In this document: positions 1 through 10,684 of the stretch, in pieces
Numbering within the stretch: position 1 is the first letter of the stretch
Layout of the letters: each line of letters opens with the position of its first letter
From: Bacteroidota bacterium
GTDB lineage: Bacteria; Bacteroidota; Bacteroidia; Cytophagales; Cyclobacteriaceae
Length of the DNA: 64,000 nucleotides
Assembly (NCBI GenBank): GCA_024280115.1
Contig: JAJRQT010000159.1
Coordinates: 1-64,000 of the forward strand
Direction: 5' to 3'
Made by a program: the position numbers and the translations under genes
Notes under the pieces: model-generated
What the model was told of the DNA's origin: nothing
Seen by the model: the letters and a program-made list of their open reading frames with translations, nothing else
Database searches by the model: none

Positions 1-887
1 CTCAAAAAGCCGCATCTGCATTTATTCAATCCATTGAAAATTATGATCTTGATGGAATACTGATTGATTTCGACACCACCCACCTTGCGGCCGCAATAGG
101 CACACCTATTGACTATCCTGAGCACGAACCTGCAAGGGCAATTTCAGGCTTAATAACATCGTGGGATGTGATAGACGATTTGGAGGAAATTGACATTTCA
201 AAAGATGAGCTAATTCAAATATGGCTGGAAACCTGTATCCTGGTTAAAAAACATTTTGGCAATGAAAAGTATGTTCGAGGTAACTGCGATCAGGCGCCTT
301 TTTCATTGGCAAGCATGGCGAGGGGGGCACAGGAATGGATGCTCGATCTGATGATTCCGAGTGAGGAAGTTATTAAATTGCTTGAGTATTCCAGCAATAT
401 ATGCATTCAATTCATTGACCTGATGGCAACTACCGGCGTGGATATGATTTCTAACGGCGACAGCCCTGCCGGTCCTGAAATGATATCTCCGGAGATGTTC
501 CGCCAGTTTGCTCTTCCGTATGAGAAATTACTAGTCGATGCTGCCCACAAACACGGACTACCGTATGTTAATCATATCTGCGGAGATACTGAGTTGATTT
601 TAGAAGCTATGCTGGAGACAGGAACCGATGGATTAGAACTCGATTATAAAACTGATATCCGTAGAATATTCGAAGTGATGGGAAGCAAAAAACTTTTTAT
701 TGGCAATATCGATCCTTCGGGTGTATTGGCTTTGGGAGATAAAAAGGCGGTAAGAGAAAAAACACTTGAACTGCTGGAAATATATAAAGCATCACCAAGA
801 CTCGTCATAAATGCCGGTTGTGCATTACCACCTGACACTCCATCAGAAAACATAAAAGAAATGATCAGTACACTTAGGAATTTTTAA
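1..887 (+). CDS. UroD/MtaA-family methyltransferase-like protein, 5' end cut by window
   Basis: The reading frame is open from base 3, so the start lies outside the window; a GTG at 168 is in frame but the residues before it (DGILIDFDTTHLAAAIG, then DYPEHEPAR) are typical of the family and must be coding. The family comprises uroporphyrinogen decarboxylase folds and the related MtaA/CmuA corrinoid methyltransferases. The zinc-site signature of the methyltransferase branch is visible: H-I-C-G in NHICGDTELI, then a downstream Cys in INAGCALPPDTPSENI. I therefore favour a methyl-transfer role over haem synthesis. The gene ends 9 bases before an exported beta-helix gene on the same strand, suggesting co-transcription. 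A second family member sits at 53828-54982, also in a glycan gene run. The substrate is unknown. Confidence 0.85.
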   Translation, partial: QKAASAFIQSIENYDLDGILIDFDTTHLAAAIGTPIDYPEHEPARAISGLITSWDVIDDLEEIDISKDELIQIWLETCILVKKHFGNEKYVRGNCDQAPFSLASMARGAQEWMLDLMIPSEEVIKLLEYSSNICIQFIDLMATTGVDMISNGDSPAGPEMISPEMFRQFALPYEKLLVDAAHKHGLPYVNHICGDTELILEAMLETGTDGLELDYKTDIRRIFEVMGSKKLFIGNIDPSGVLALGDKKAVREKTLELLEIYKASPRLVINAGCALPPDTPSENIKEMISTLRNF

Positions 888-896
888 TTTTTCGCT

Positions 897-2993
897 ATGA
901 GAAATCTACAATTATTCTTCTTGATTTTTTTCTTAATTTATTCCGCGCATGCATTGAATGCCCAGTGCATAAGTCTATTTGTCTCTCCAACCGGTAATGA
1001 CGAATGGCCAGGCACCAATTCAGAACCGTTGAAAAGCCTCAACGGTGCAAGAGATAAAATCAGGCAACTCCGGGCCAATAGCATATGTGATGACACCATC
1101 AGGGTAATCGTAAAGGAAGGTCAATACCAATTAAAATCAACTTTCACATTAAAACCCGAAGATAGTGGCACAAAGTCAGCGCCCATTATATATGAGTCCC
1201 CACATGGAGAAAAAGCTGTTTTTAGTGGTGGTTTTCCTATAAAGGGCTTTAAAGAGATAGACAATGGTTTGTGGGTTGTAAATATCCCTGAAGTCGCCTA
1301 CTGGAACTGGACCTTTGACCAGCTATTTGTGAATGGTAAACGTGCTACTAGAGCTAAAAGTCCCAATACAGGCTATTTTCAAATGAAAGATGTTACGGAG
1401 CAGGTATGGGTGAAAGGGTCGGGCCGTGCTCCTGAAAAGGCTCGACAAATTGTGACCACTGAGGATGATGCAGCCCGGGAGTTGAATTCACTTAGTGTTG
1501 AAGATCGCGATGAGGTAGTAATGACGATTTTCCATAAATGGAATATAACCAAGAAATACATTGATCGATTTAGTACCTCTGACAATTCTATTTATACTTC
1601 CGGACTGGGAATGAAGCCCTGGAATCAGTGGCATTCCGGCACACGTTTTACATTAGAAAATTATTATAATGCGCTTGTTGCGCCTGGAGAATGGTTTCTC
1701 AATTCAAACGGTATGCTGTATTATAAGCCATTCCCTGGAGAAGAAATTGAAACTACAACCGTCTATGCCCCAGTCCTGGAAAAACTCATCAGTATTAAAG
1801 GAAATTCGGAAAAATCACAATTTGTGGAAAATGTAATATTTAAAAATCTTCATTTTCAACATGCTGCCTATTACCTACCCAAGGAAGGTTTTGAACCCTA
1901 TCAGGCAGCAATTATCGTTGATGCTGCCATTGAATTGAACGGCGCAAAAAATATCAGTTTTATCAACTGCGAACTAGAGCACACGGGAGGTTATGGTATT
2001 TGGATGAATCAGGGGGTTACAAAATGTGAAATTCGTCATTCGCACCTAACCGATCTCGGTGCAGGTGGAATTAAAATTGGTGAGACGGAAATCCATGAGG
2101 AAGCATCACTGCAAACACATTCCAACATCGTGGACAATAATATCATTTCCTCCGGGGGATTTGAATTCCCCCCTGCCGTCGGAGTTTGGATTGGTCAAAG
2201 CGCCAACAACAGGATTACACACAATGACATTGGAGATTTCAGATATACAGGAGTTTCGGTTGGCTGGCGCTGGGGTTATGATTACAGTCCGGCCAAAGGA
2301 AATAAAATCCTATACAACCATATCCACCATATCGGCTGGGGAATTCTCAGCGATATGTCGGGAGTATATACATTAGGTCCTTCCGAAGGCACAGAAGTCT
2401 CTAATAATCACATCCATCATATATATGCCTACGATTATGGCGGATGGGGATTGTACACCGATGAGGGCTCCAGCAACATTGTAATGGAAAATAACCTCGT
2501 TCACCATACAAAGACAGGTGGATTTCATCAGCATTACGGGAAGGAAAATATCCTCAGAAACAACATATTTGCATTCAGCAAAATGTATCAGTTACAGGCG
2601 ACACGGGTGGAGGACCATTTGTCATTTTCATTCAATAACAATATCGTACTTTATAACAGTGGCGTATTATTCCAGGGGCCATGGACAAAAATGCAGGTGG
2701 TAATTGATAATAATTTATACTGGAATATGAATGGTCCAGTTGAGTTTCCCGGAAAAAGTTTTAAAGGCTGGAAGAAAAAAGGATATGATAAACACTCCAT
2801 TATTGAAGATCCTCTATTCGCTGACCCACTCCATGGTGATTTCACTTTCGTAAAGAAAAGAATTGCCAAAAAAATTGATTTTAAACCATTTGATTATGAT
2901 ACCTATGGCGTCTATGGAAATGAGGACTGGAAAAATAAAGCAAAATTATCTGATGCGTTGCTCGAAAAATTTGATGCACTTTTCAAACAGTAA
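897..2993 (+). CDS. Exported right-handed parallel beta-helix protein (possible glycan-active enzyme)
   Basis: A 698-residue protein with a clear Sec signal peptide ending near ALNAQ (residue 23). Mature residues 28-60 read [14 protein letters not shown]..., the usual opening of secreted beta-helix polysaccharide-active proteins. The middle (about 300-640) is a run of short Asn- and Gly-rich turns ([27 protein letters not shown]) typical of a parallel beta-helix. The overall architecture resembles GH141-like and pectate-lyase-like proteins, but I cannot assign catalytic residues, so family membership is inference. The start is the ATG at 897, 9 bases after the UroD-like gene. It most likely acts in the periplasm or at the cell surface on a polysaccharide. 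Confidence 0.85.
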   Translation: MRNLQLFFLIFFLIYSAHALNAQCISLFVSPTGNDEWPGTNSEPLKSLNGARDKIRQLRANSICDDTIRVIVKEGQYQLKSTFTLKPEDSGTKSAPIIYESPHGEKAVFSGGFPIKGFKEIDNGLWVVNIPEVAYWNWTFDQLFVNGKRATRAKSPNTGYFQMKDVTEQVWVKGSGRAPEKARQIVTTEDDAARELNSLSVEDRDEVVMTIFHKWNITKKYIDRFSTSDNSIYTSGLGMKPWNQWHSGTRFTLENYYNALVAPGEWFLNSNGMLYYKPFPGEEIETTTVYAPVLEKLISIKGNSEKSQFVENVIFKNLHFQHAAYYLPKEGFEPYQAAIIVDAAIELNGAKNISFINCELEHTGGYGIWMNQGVTKCEIRHSHLTDLGAGGIKIGETEIHEEASLQTHSNIVDNNIISSGGFEFPPAVGVWIGQSANNRITHNDIGDFRYTGVSVGWRWGYDYSPAKGNKILYNHIHHIGWGILSDMSGVYTLGPSEGTEVSNNHIHHIYAYDYGGWGLYTDEGSSNIVMENNLVHHTKTGGFHQHYGKENILRNNIFAFSKMYQLQATRVEDHLSFSFNNNIVLYNSGVLFQGPWTKMQVVIDNNLYWNMNGPVEFPGKSFKGWKKKGYDKHSIIEDPLFADPLHGDFTFVKKRIAKKIDFKPFDYDTYGVYGNEDWKNKAKLSDALLEKFDALFKQ

Positions 2994-3029
2994 AAATTAA
3001 TAGCATTTTGTAGCTCAATAAAAACAGAA

Positions 3030-3389
3030 ATGAAACAACTTACCTATTTAATCATCATTATCTCCACAATAGCAACTATAATTATTGGTATAAAATCCAT
3101 GGATAACCATATATCAGCCGGAGTGTTGATCTTTATTATACTGGCTGTCAGTCCATATGCCTATCTGGCCATAATAACCAGAATAGTATCAAGGAAATAT
3201 TCAATAGTTACCGTTTTGGTATTGTCAATTTTGGTTGGAGTATTTGGCATTTGGGCCTTTGTTGATACTATGTTTATTCAAACTGATGCACAGGCGGGTA
3301 TGGCCTTCTTTGTAGTGCCCGTGTACCAATTGGGTTTTCTATTGGTAGCAACATTGCCAGTGTATTTTTTTAACAGGAAGAATGAATAA
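3030..3389 (+). CDS. Small hypothetical integral membrane protein
   Basis: A 119-residue protein that is almost entirely hydrophobic, with about four membrane segments (near residues 4-21, 29-50, 57-80 and 93-113) and a charged RKNE tail. I do not recognise a family. It lies 36 bases after the beta-helix gene on the same strand and is followed by a strand switch, so it is probably the last gene of that transcription unit. Hydrophobicity and clean start/stop support a real gene; there is no basis for a function. Confidence 0.6.
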   Translation: MKQLTYLIIIISTIATIIIGIKSMDNHISAGVLIFIILAVSPYAYLAIITRIVSRKYSIVTVLVLSILVGVFGIWAFVDTMFIQTDAQAGMAFFVVPVYQLGFLLVATLPVYFFNRKNE

Positions 3390-3510
3390 AATCATATTCT
3401 TCCATCTTCATAAACGCCAGAAGATGTCTCTGAGAATTTTCATCTTAGACTTTATGTAGCTCGGAATTCCTTATAGATGACTCGGAGCGCTTAGAACTTC
3501 ATCATACGCA

Positions 3511-6500
3511 TCAATGAAACAACACACTGGCAGGAATTTCCTCTTTTACGATTCCAGGTCCTTTCCATTTCACTTTCAACAAATTTGATCCGCCTTCCTG
3601 AAAATACTTCCCGACAATGGGATAAATTCCCGCTTTCAATCCAATGGTTTTGCTTCGCTCAACGGCAGGATGCAGGCCGTCATTGTCAATCAGGATCTGA
3701 TCTGCCAAATAGATTTTACTCCCATCATTTGAAGCTAAATAAAATGTATAAAGTCCGTCTTTTGGAATTTTAATATAGCCCTTATACTTAAAGCCAAAAA
3801 ACACTTCCTTTTCCTTTGGATCAATTGTAAAATTGTCTGATATCCCGGATTTTTCAGGTTCCATTCCTTCAAAATCCAACACCGATCTGAAGGTTCCGGC
3901 ATAATAATCATATTGCAGCCCGGGGTCTAATTTGCCGAGATTTATGGGCTGGCCCAGTCGGGTCTTTTTAAATATCGCTGTTGCCGGCAGACTTACCTTC
4001 GCTCCTTTATATGCCAGCATTTTCACCGATGTTGTTGAATTGATGGTAAATGGCGCTTTATATTGCTTTGAGTTTTTATCTGGTTCACTTCCATCGAGGG
4101 TATAGTATATTTCCGTCCCTTGTGTATCACAGGTCATAGATACAATCGCCTCATTTAGAAATATTTTTTCAGGAGTAGTAACATATGGTGAGGTTACGAT
4201 GGGTTCCATGTCATATTTATGTGGCAATCCTCCTTCAATACCCCATTGCATATTGGGCTCCGGCCCCATCACTAATACCAGCTCCCCTCCTTTTACCAGT
4301 TCCGAATGATAAAACCAAAACCTGTTTAATGGCTGTCCATTTAAAGTAGCCGATTGAATATACCTGTTTTTGGAAGATGTGTTTTTAGCCTCAATAACGA
4401 ACTGTTTCCCTTTATAATAATTATTATCCAATTGAATGGTAATTTTTGGGAATACCGGGCTTCCTATTTCATAAACCGGTTCTGTAGATGCGCCCCCGTC
4501 CATTTGAAATAAGCCTATAGAACTCATTACATACCAGCTACCCATCTGTCCCTAATCTTCATCACCCGGGTATCCATCTATCGGGCCGGTGCCATAGTAA
4601 TTATTAAGAATCTCCCGCACCCATTTTTGAGTAAGCCACGGTTTACCAGAATAATTAAAAAGCCAGGCTGCTTGCATATTGGGTTGGTTGCTGTGATTAA
4701 CGAACTGGCTTACAAAATTTGGTTTTGAATTTTCGAAGCCCTCGTTTAGCCTACTGTTAAATTCATCTAAGCCCATGAGTTCTATTAAGCCAGCCACATC
4801 ATGCGGAACAAACCATGAGTACTGCCAGGCATTCCCCTCTACATAGTCCTTACCACCGAAGTTGTCTTCTTTTCCTACAGCTTTCACCACGGGAACAAAC
4901 TCCTGGAACCATGGACCTCCGGTATGTTTTGGGCGTATATATCCGCTTTCCTTGTCAAACACGTTCCTGTAGGACTGAGATCGTTTCATGAAATATTCGT
5001 AATCTTCTGTTTTCCCGAGTGCTTTAGCCATTTGAGCAACACACCAATCATCATAGGCATATTCGAGCGTATTCGAAACCGGCCCTTCCTCAGCAGGTAC
5101 AAATCCCTTTTCCATATAGGATTTAAGATTTCTGTTCCCAACGTAACCCCCACATTCATGAGGTTGCGGCATGCTCATCTGAACCTCTTTCATTGCTTTA
5201 TAGGCCTTTTCTGTGTCAAAATCCCGGATACCTTTTTGATAAGCATTCACGATAAGTGGGATTTCATGCGAAGCAACCATGATGGAAGAATACTCAATTC
5301 CTCCCGGGCCTTTTGAAAGCCAACCGCCCCGGTCGTAAATCTCTAATTGTGAGTTGACCCATTTGTTTGCAATATCAGGATTGACCAGTGACCACAATTG
5401 ATTCAGATTCCAGAAAGTATTCCAAAATGCATCACTACCATAAACAGGGTTATCAGGATTCTCCAACTGAACCACATGCTCACACATATCCATGTATTTT
5501 CCATTCACATCGCTGAAAATTGTCCGCGCTGAATAAGATCGATAATAATTGGTATAAAACTTTATTCGTTCCTCTTCGGTTCCTCCCTCAATTTTGATTT
5601 TGCCAAGCAGGTCATTCCAGGTAGTTTTGGCATTCTGATGAACTTTATCAAAATCCCAGCCGTAGTCATGCATTTCCGTTTCCATATTGAGTTTGGCTTG
5701 CTCTTCACTTACATAAGAAATTCCCGTTTTCATCAATATCTCTTCACCTTCCTCTGTTGTAAAATTTATAAATGCCCCAATATCTAAATCTTTATTAATA
5801 GATAATTCTGATACATCTTCCCGGATATCAGTCCCTTTCCAACCTCCCATGGATTTGAGTGGCTTATTGAACCGAGCGAAGAAATGTAACTTATATTCAT
5901 TCCAACCCTGAACACGATGAATATATCCTGAAATCTCCGTATCGCTTTGCTTTTTTATAGATGCTGAAATTATCTCCGGTTGTCCTTCTTCTGGAACTTT
6001 GAGATCGAAGATCACATGAGCATTTTCTGATTTCGGGAAAGTATATCTCTGAAATCCGCCACGTGTGGTTGCTGTCAATTCTGCCTTTATATTATAATCC
6101 TCAAGATCAACCGCATAATAACCAGGAGAAGCGATTTGCTTATCGGGGGTTATTCTTGATCTGTATCCTGCATCCGGATCATCTTTGGTCCCCGGGATAA
6201 TTTTAATTTCTCCGGTTGTTGGCATGGTTAGAAAACTCCCCATCATCCAGGAATGCACATGACCAAAACCGGATATGCTTTTAATCTCATACTCATATCC
6301 AGCATCCATGGTCCATTCATCGGTATTGTCAGGACTCAGCTTTACCATACCAAAAGGCATTGTTGGCCCTGGAAAAAGCATCCACCTTGAGCTGTGCGTT
6401 CCCAAAAAGGGATCCACATAAACTACAGGATTTTCCGATAATTCTTGCTTGTCGCATCCTGAATTAATAAGGATCGACGACATTACAATCAAGAAGAGTA

Positions 6501-6522
6501 TTTTGCTAACTTTAAAATGCAT
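3511..6522 (-). pseudogene. GH92 exo-alpha-mannosidase lipoprotein gene interrupted by in-frame TAG
   Basis: One reading frame runs from the ATG at 6522 to the stop at 3511 and is broken only by a TAG at 4554-4552. The ATG at 6522 begins a lipoprotein signal (MHFKVSKILF, then LINSGC) and leaves 43 bases to the upstream gene. Before the stop the protein has GH92 hallmarks: DPFLGTHSSRWMLFPGPTMP near the N terminus, then TLEYAYDDW, then PIDGYPGDED. The stop falls exactly after GDED, and translation would resume as GQMGSWYVMSSIG, the normal continuation. In GH92 enzymes the Asp residues of this GDED segment are assigned to catalysis. The downstream part adds a chitobiase/hexosaminidase C-terminal-like module (EIYYTLDGSEPD) and a PA14 domain (YTFYLASNDGSKIYL). 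GH92 enzymes are Ca-dependent exo-alpha-mannosidases. A CAG-to-TAG substitution would explain the break; recoding or an assembly error are alternatives. Confidence 0.88.
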
Positions 6523-6565
6523 GTGTATAAAAATATTTAAATTATTGATCAGGTTTCGAAAATTA

Positions 6566-8095
6566 TCATTCGTTAGAAACTCTAAAAACTCTATGAGCCA
6601 GGTAGGTATTTCCAAACATATCTATGGTTCTAATAGTTACCAGGTGAGTGCCATTATTGAGTGAGTTTGTCAAATCCCCCTGCCAAAAATGATTTGATAA
6701 GCTTGGGTAATCCATCTTCCAGCCAAATACTTCCTCCATCGCTTTGCCTTCCAAGTCAGCTTCAAGATAAGGTCCCAATTTGTGCATGGCCAGGTTGGCA
6801 GGATCTCTCGCTATTACCTGTTCCAATGGCAACCATGCTCCCGAATGATCTATTTGCATTTCCATTGTTGATTTTTCAGATCCATTAAATACATTCACGA
6901 GCACTTTGGTTATGTCTAATTCATCTACAGAAATATCATTGGGAAGATAAATGTTCATCTGATAATCAGCAGGTCTTCTGGCGCCTTTGAACCGGATATT
7001 ATATTCACTTCCTTTGAAACTTATAATGGCATAACCATTTGGAGCACCATCGTTCATCGTTGCGTGAGGAATGCCCAATTCATCTTTCATTCCGCACCAC
7101 CAACTGCCACTAACCGTCCCATTGATAAAATGATGATGAGGATTTGTTCCTTTCCACCCGTTCGATTCATCCACAAAAATATTGGCCAGTGTATGTGTAT
7201 GCCCTGAAATGGACAGGGTGTGCGATCTATTCTCCAATAATCTGAACATTTCTTCCTTATTATCACATGCGACTATTGGAATATGCATCATTAAAACAAT
7301 CAATTTCTCGTTGGGTACATGTTTTAAATAATTGTCAACAAATTTTATCTGATCATCAGAGAAATGAGCTTTATAACCTCCTTCTTTCTTATAGTCCACA
7401 TTGTTTAATGAAATAAAAGCAACCTTGCCGAATTCGAATGCATAAGAGCTTGGACCAAAATTACGGACAAAAGTATCATCCGCTCCATCATTTCCGCTGG
7501 CATCTTTATCGTGATCGTGATTGCCAAAAACATAATACCAGGGAATTCCTATTTTACCTATGCTCGCTGAGATTTCATCAAACAATCCGGGATCATCTGC
7601 CACCATATCACCCAAAGCCACTCCAAAAGCTGCATCAGACCCTATGCATTCTTCCACAACATCATGTGAAACGTAATTGACTTCCTTTAATCCCCTTGCC
7701 TGAGTGTCTCCGAATAGTATTGCTTCAAAATGCTCTTTTTCTTTCCCTTCCCAAAGCGGAAAGTCTGTTGGTACCTTCTCAAAACCACTGCCTAAAAAAT
7801 GCTGAGGAATCATTGAAGTATTAACAGGAATATCAAAGCCTGAAGGTTTTATGACAAAAATAGATTCAGAGTTTTCAGCAGACAATTCCCATAAGCCAGT
7901 CTGATTAGTAGAAACTATTTCCCTTCCATTACTGACCAAGACATTAGCCAATCCTTTTTCATCCGCGTCTAAAATGAAATTTTCATTAATATCAAGATAC
8001 ACACGACCCTTATACTGATGTTGCGCATCTACCGGAATTGAGATAAACAAAGAACCGGCAAAAAATAAAATGGCATGGTAGATGTATTTATTCAT
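6566..8095 (-). CDS. Exported calcineurin-like metallophosphoesterase
   Basis: The protein has a Sec signal (NKYIYHAILFFAG, then IPVDAQ). An N-terminal beta domain (about 28-110) resembles the module found before this phosphatase type in Bacteroidota. The phosphoesterase core shows the metal-ligand motifs in order: GDTQ, GDMVADD, GNHDHD, MMHIP and SGHTHT. A C-terminal beta-rich domain follows from about residue 370. I chose the ATG at 8095; a TTG at 8104 overlaps the preceding gene's stop. It lies between a GH92 mannosidase gene and an acyltransferase gene, so it may remove phosphate from a phosphorylated glycan product, but the substrate is not evident. Confidence 0.85.
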   Translation of the reverse strand: MNKYIYHAILFFAGSLFISIPVDAQHQYKGRVYLDINENFILDADEKGLANVLVSNGREIVSTNQTGLWELSAENSESIFVIKPSGFDIPVNTSMIPQHFLGSGFEKVPTDFPLWEGKEKEHFEAILFGDTQARGLKEVNYVSHDVVEECIGSDAAFGVALGDMVADDPGLFDEISASIGKIGIPWYYVFGNHDHDKDASGNDGADDTFVRNFGPSSYAFEFGKVAFISLNNVDYKKEGGYKAHFSDDQIKFVDNYLKHVPNEKLIVLMMHIPIVACDNKEEMFRLLENRSHTLSISGHTHTLANIFVDESNGWKGTNPHHHFINGTVSGSWWCGMKDELGIPHATMNDGAPNGYAIISFKGSEYNIRFKGARRPADYQMNIYLPNDISVDELDITKVLVNVFNGSEKSTMEMQIDHSGAWLPLEQVIARDPANLAMHKLGPYLEADLEGKAMEEVFGWKMDYPSLSNHFWQGDLTNSLNNGTHLVTIRTIDMFGNTYLAHRVFRVSNE

Positions 8096-8100
8096 AACAT

Positions 8101-9069
8101 TCAAATTTTTACTATAAGATTATTCCTGTCCATATACCTGGCAACAAGGTAGCAAATTCCATAAATGATTATAAATCCGGTAATGGCCTGCCAAAGAGCG
8201 GCGGACTTTGGGAGGTAGTCTCCATAATATCCAATCAACAATTGTTGCAGTATATAAATAACCAATGGATTATATCCTAAAAGTTTTAGATGAGGAATAT
8301 TGATTTTCCATACATCTCCGACAAGATAGAAAATAGCGTAGGTGATGATACTCAATCCCGAGGCGAATACCGGATAGGCAACCGTCATACTGCGTTGTGA
8401 AAACTCCCATATTTCAGGTGGTTGCAAATAAGACAAAATCAAACCAATAACCATGAGTGGCAGACCCAGAATTAACGATTTTATAATAAATTTTTTCCCG
8501 GAATAATGGTGTAAATAGTCCATTTGAACTGTACCAAATACCATGATAGACGCCCAGCTTATGGGACCTAAAGGTCCACCATCGATGCTGTTTGACATCG
8601 TCCAGACGCCATATCCAGTATAAATAAATAGTATTTGATATACTGTCAATAAAACAAACGCCATGATAATTCTTGTGCGTTGACCTTTGACAATAAATGG
8701 CAAAGTGATCAGTCCTGTAAAACCAATATCAACCAGCGCATCCCACATATCCATCACCGGATCGGGGCCATACAAAACGATGCCAATAATGATTAAAATC
8801 CCGTAGCGTTTGATTGCATGAAAATAAGCAGCTTTAACCCCGACTTTCTCTATCCTCCTAGCCAGAGACATTTTTAACCCCATTCCCACAGCAAATAAAA
8901 AATATGGTGCTATTGCATTCGCAAAGGTCATCCCATAACGCGGATGCTTGAAGGTATCAGGGATCACATCAAAGTGTCCCAGATAGTTGACGAGGATCAT
9001 ACCAAAAATGGCAAATCCTCTAAACAAGTCCAGCGATAAGATGCGCGGTTTTGCAATTTTTTCTTCCAT
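8101..9069 (-). CDS. HGSNAT/NagX-like membrane acyltransferase (DUF5009/DUF1624 type), paralogue 1
   Basis: A polytopic protein opening with the family signature LSLDLFRGFAIFGMILVN, followed by about nine hydrophobic segments, AIAPYFLFAVGMGLKMSLARR at the second loop, and a basic C terminus. The family includes heparan-alpha-glucosaminide N-acetyltransferase and bacterial NagX-like proteins, thought to move acetyl groups across the membrane onto amino sugars. At about 322 residues it is slightly shorter than its paralogue at 9282-10379. The ATG at 9069 is preferred over a TTG at 9075. It is followed after a few bases by the metallophosphoesterase gene, indicating one operon. Specificity is inferred only from family. 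Confidence 0.8.
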   Translation of the reverse strand: MEEKIAKPRILSLDLFRGFAIFGMILVNYLGHFDVIPDTFKHPRYGMTFANAIAPYFLFAVGMGLKMSLARRIEKVGVKAAYFHAIKRYGILIIIGIVLYGPDPVMDMWDALVDIGFTGLITLPFIVKGQRTRIIMAFVLLTVYQILFIYTGYGVWTMSNSIDGGPLGPISWASIMVFGTVQMDYLHHYSGKKFIIKSLILGLPLMVIGLILSYLQPPEIWEFSQRSMTVAYPVFASGLSIITYAIFYLVGDVWKINIPHLKLLGYNPLVIYILQQLLIGYYGDYLPKSAALWQAITGFIIIYGICYLVARYMDRNNLIVKI

Positions 9070-9281
9070 AATCAAAAAATCAATTGAAGTATTATTATCA
9101 AAAAACTATCACGCCATTTTGAGCTTTATCACAATGGTATTCCTTTGGATGAAAGCTCATGAATATCTTGAAATCTTGAACATTTTTCGGTTTAGGAAAA
9201 TTCAATCAGATTCTGAAAATCCAATTAAAATTCAGTTCAGACAAGTTCAGGAAGACTGTTGATGCTCAGTATTGACCATTT

Positions 9282-10379
9282 TTACAACTTTATAAATATC
9301 TTCTTTTTGTACAAGATATAGGCTGGAATATAATTGATACATACATAAATCAATGCATACAGCATACTCACAAATTTAGCACCCAAACCAATCGATGTAA
9401 AGGCATCAAAGAAGTGCATGTTTAGGCCTTGTCCTCCTGGCTGCCAACCATAAAAAATCAGTGCGAGTATATCTCCAAGTACATAAACTGTTATTGCGTT
9501 AGCTCCGAAAATAATTCCCGGTTTTGTGCCCCAGGTATATCCTTTCATATCAACTAAAAAGTAAAAAGCGCCCAAAGACATAAAACCAATTCCAGAAGTA
9601 ACCAATACAAAGGAGCTGGTCCAGATATTTTCATTTACAGGAAATGTCAACCCCCAAAGGTATCCGGCGAATGCCATAAAAAAACCAATGACCATAAGTA
9701 GAATTACTTTCATTTCTCCATTGCGTTTACTTACCATAATAGCGCCGGCCAGCAATCCGGTAATACCAGAAACTATTGATGGAAATGTACTCAAAATACC
9801 TTCAGGATCCCAGGTGCCCTGGTATAGAGTTCCTGGCATATAATTAGTATCGATCCATGCTGCCAGATTTATTCCACGCTCCAGCATTACCTTGCCAACG
9901 CCAGGAGTTGGTATCAATGTCATTACCAGCCAGTAAGCCACCAATACACCGGCTCCAATCCAGGCCTGAGTTTTCCAGTTTGTATTAAGGAATATAAAAG
10001 CGCAGGCAAAAAATACGATTGCAATTCTTGGTAATGTTCCTGTCCATCGCAAATCAGCAAAATTGAAATCAGGTAATAAATTTAGAAATATCCCAACAGC
10101 GAATATCTTAAATGACCTGATAACGATCTTTTTATACATATCACCTTTTGGCGTCCCCTTTTCAAGGCGTTTAGTATAGGCCAGCGCAATAGAAACACCT
10201 ACGATAAATAAAAAGAAAGGTGCAATTACATCTGTAATAGTGAGGCCATTCCAGCTAGAATGGTTCAGCGTTGCAAATACATGATCCCCATTCCCCGGGA
10301 AATTCACCATTATCATAGCAGCAATGGTGAATCCACGCATTGCATCCAATGAGATCAATCTGTTTACCTGTGTTGTCAT
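9282..10379 (-). CDS. HGSNAT/NagX-like membrane acyltransferase, paralogue 2
   Basis: The protein starts MTTQVNRLISLDAMRG, and the motif SLDAMRGFTIAAMIMVN is the hallmark of this family. About ten membrane segments follow; VIAPFFLFIVGVSIALAY matches the second conserved segment. The end is basic (YKKKIFIKL). The ATG at 10379 is chosen because upstream in-frame residues show no family similarity. The likely role is transmembrane acetylation of a glycan-derived amino sugar. The 212-base gap to the next paralogue contains no gene I can support. Confidence 0.82.
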   Translation of the reverse strand: MTTQVNRLISLDAMRGFTIAAMIMVNFPGNGDHVFATLNHSSWNGLTITDVIAPFFLFIVGVSIALAYTKRLEKGTPKGDMYKKIVIRSFKIFAVGIFLNLLPDFNFADLRWTGTLPRIAIVFFACAFIFLNTNWKTQAWIGAGVLVAYWLVMTLIPTPGVGKVMLERGINLAAWIDTNYMPGTLYQGTWDPEGILSTFPSIVSGITGLLAGAIMVSKRNGEMKVILLMVIGFFMAFAGYLWGLTFPVNENIWTSSFVLVTSGIGFMSLGAFYFLVDMKGYTWGTKPGIIFGANAITVYVLGDILALIFYGWQPGGQGLNMHFFDAFTSIGLGAKFVSMLYALIYVCINYIPAYILYKKKIFIKL

Positions 10380-10442
10380 ATTAAAAAGTTTTTGAATTGA
10401 ATTTAATCTCAAATGAAAATGCCTGCCCACAAAATCAATATC

Positions 10443-10576
10443 AATAAGTTAAGGAATTTTCTTCGTCATAGCGTCTCGGTCTGTGTCCTCACAGACCGAA
10501 ATATATGGTTTGTGAGGACCTGCCTACCGCAGACAGGCACAAACCATGGCGAACAGGTCATTACTCTTAACTTATT
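10443..10576. repeat. 134-bp palindromic intergenic element A
   Basis: The ends are a perfect 11-bp inverted repeat, AATAAGTTAAG at 10443-10453 and CTTAACTTATT at 10566-10576. Inside are two hairpins: CGGTCTGTG/CACAGACCG (10477-10498, loop TCCT) and ATGGTTTGTG/CACAAACCAT (10505-10547). A sister copy lies at 35081-35225 and shares the order of both hairpins and the string GGCGAACAGGTCATT. It looks like a miniature inverted-repeat element; no protein is encoded. Confidence 0.8.
10519..10537. repeat. 19-nt hairpin mini-insert (copy 1)
   Basis: The sequence is CCTGCCTACCGCAGACAGG. It sits in the loop of the second hairpin of element A. The sister element at 35081-35225 reads straight through GAGGACACAAACC with these 19 bases absent, so this is a clean insertion or deletion. 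A stem CTGC/GCAG can form, followed by ACAGG. Confidence 0.65.
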
Positions 10577-10684
10577 AGGCATACAGGACAGGCAGGCACT
10601 TTTATCCCATGCTCCTTAATTTATATACTTTATCAATCCGGAAAAGTACTATGTTTATTCATGTCATGTCAAATATATCGTGAA

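Noticed and set aside
4552-4554. Pyrrolysine or selenocysteine readthrough at the GH92 stop
   Set aside because: The codon is TAG, not TGA, ruling out selenocysteine. Pyrrolysine would need PylS and related genes, none of which is in view, and the flanking residue is not one conserved as Pyl in this family.
9076-9281. A small gene between the two acyltransferases
   Set aside because: The longest plus-strand frame overlaps the acyltransferase coding region and resembles nothing; the gap is treated as noncoding.
10443-10576. CRISPR array
   Set aside because: The repeats are inverted and single, not regularly spaced direct repeats; no cas genes are present.
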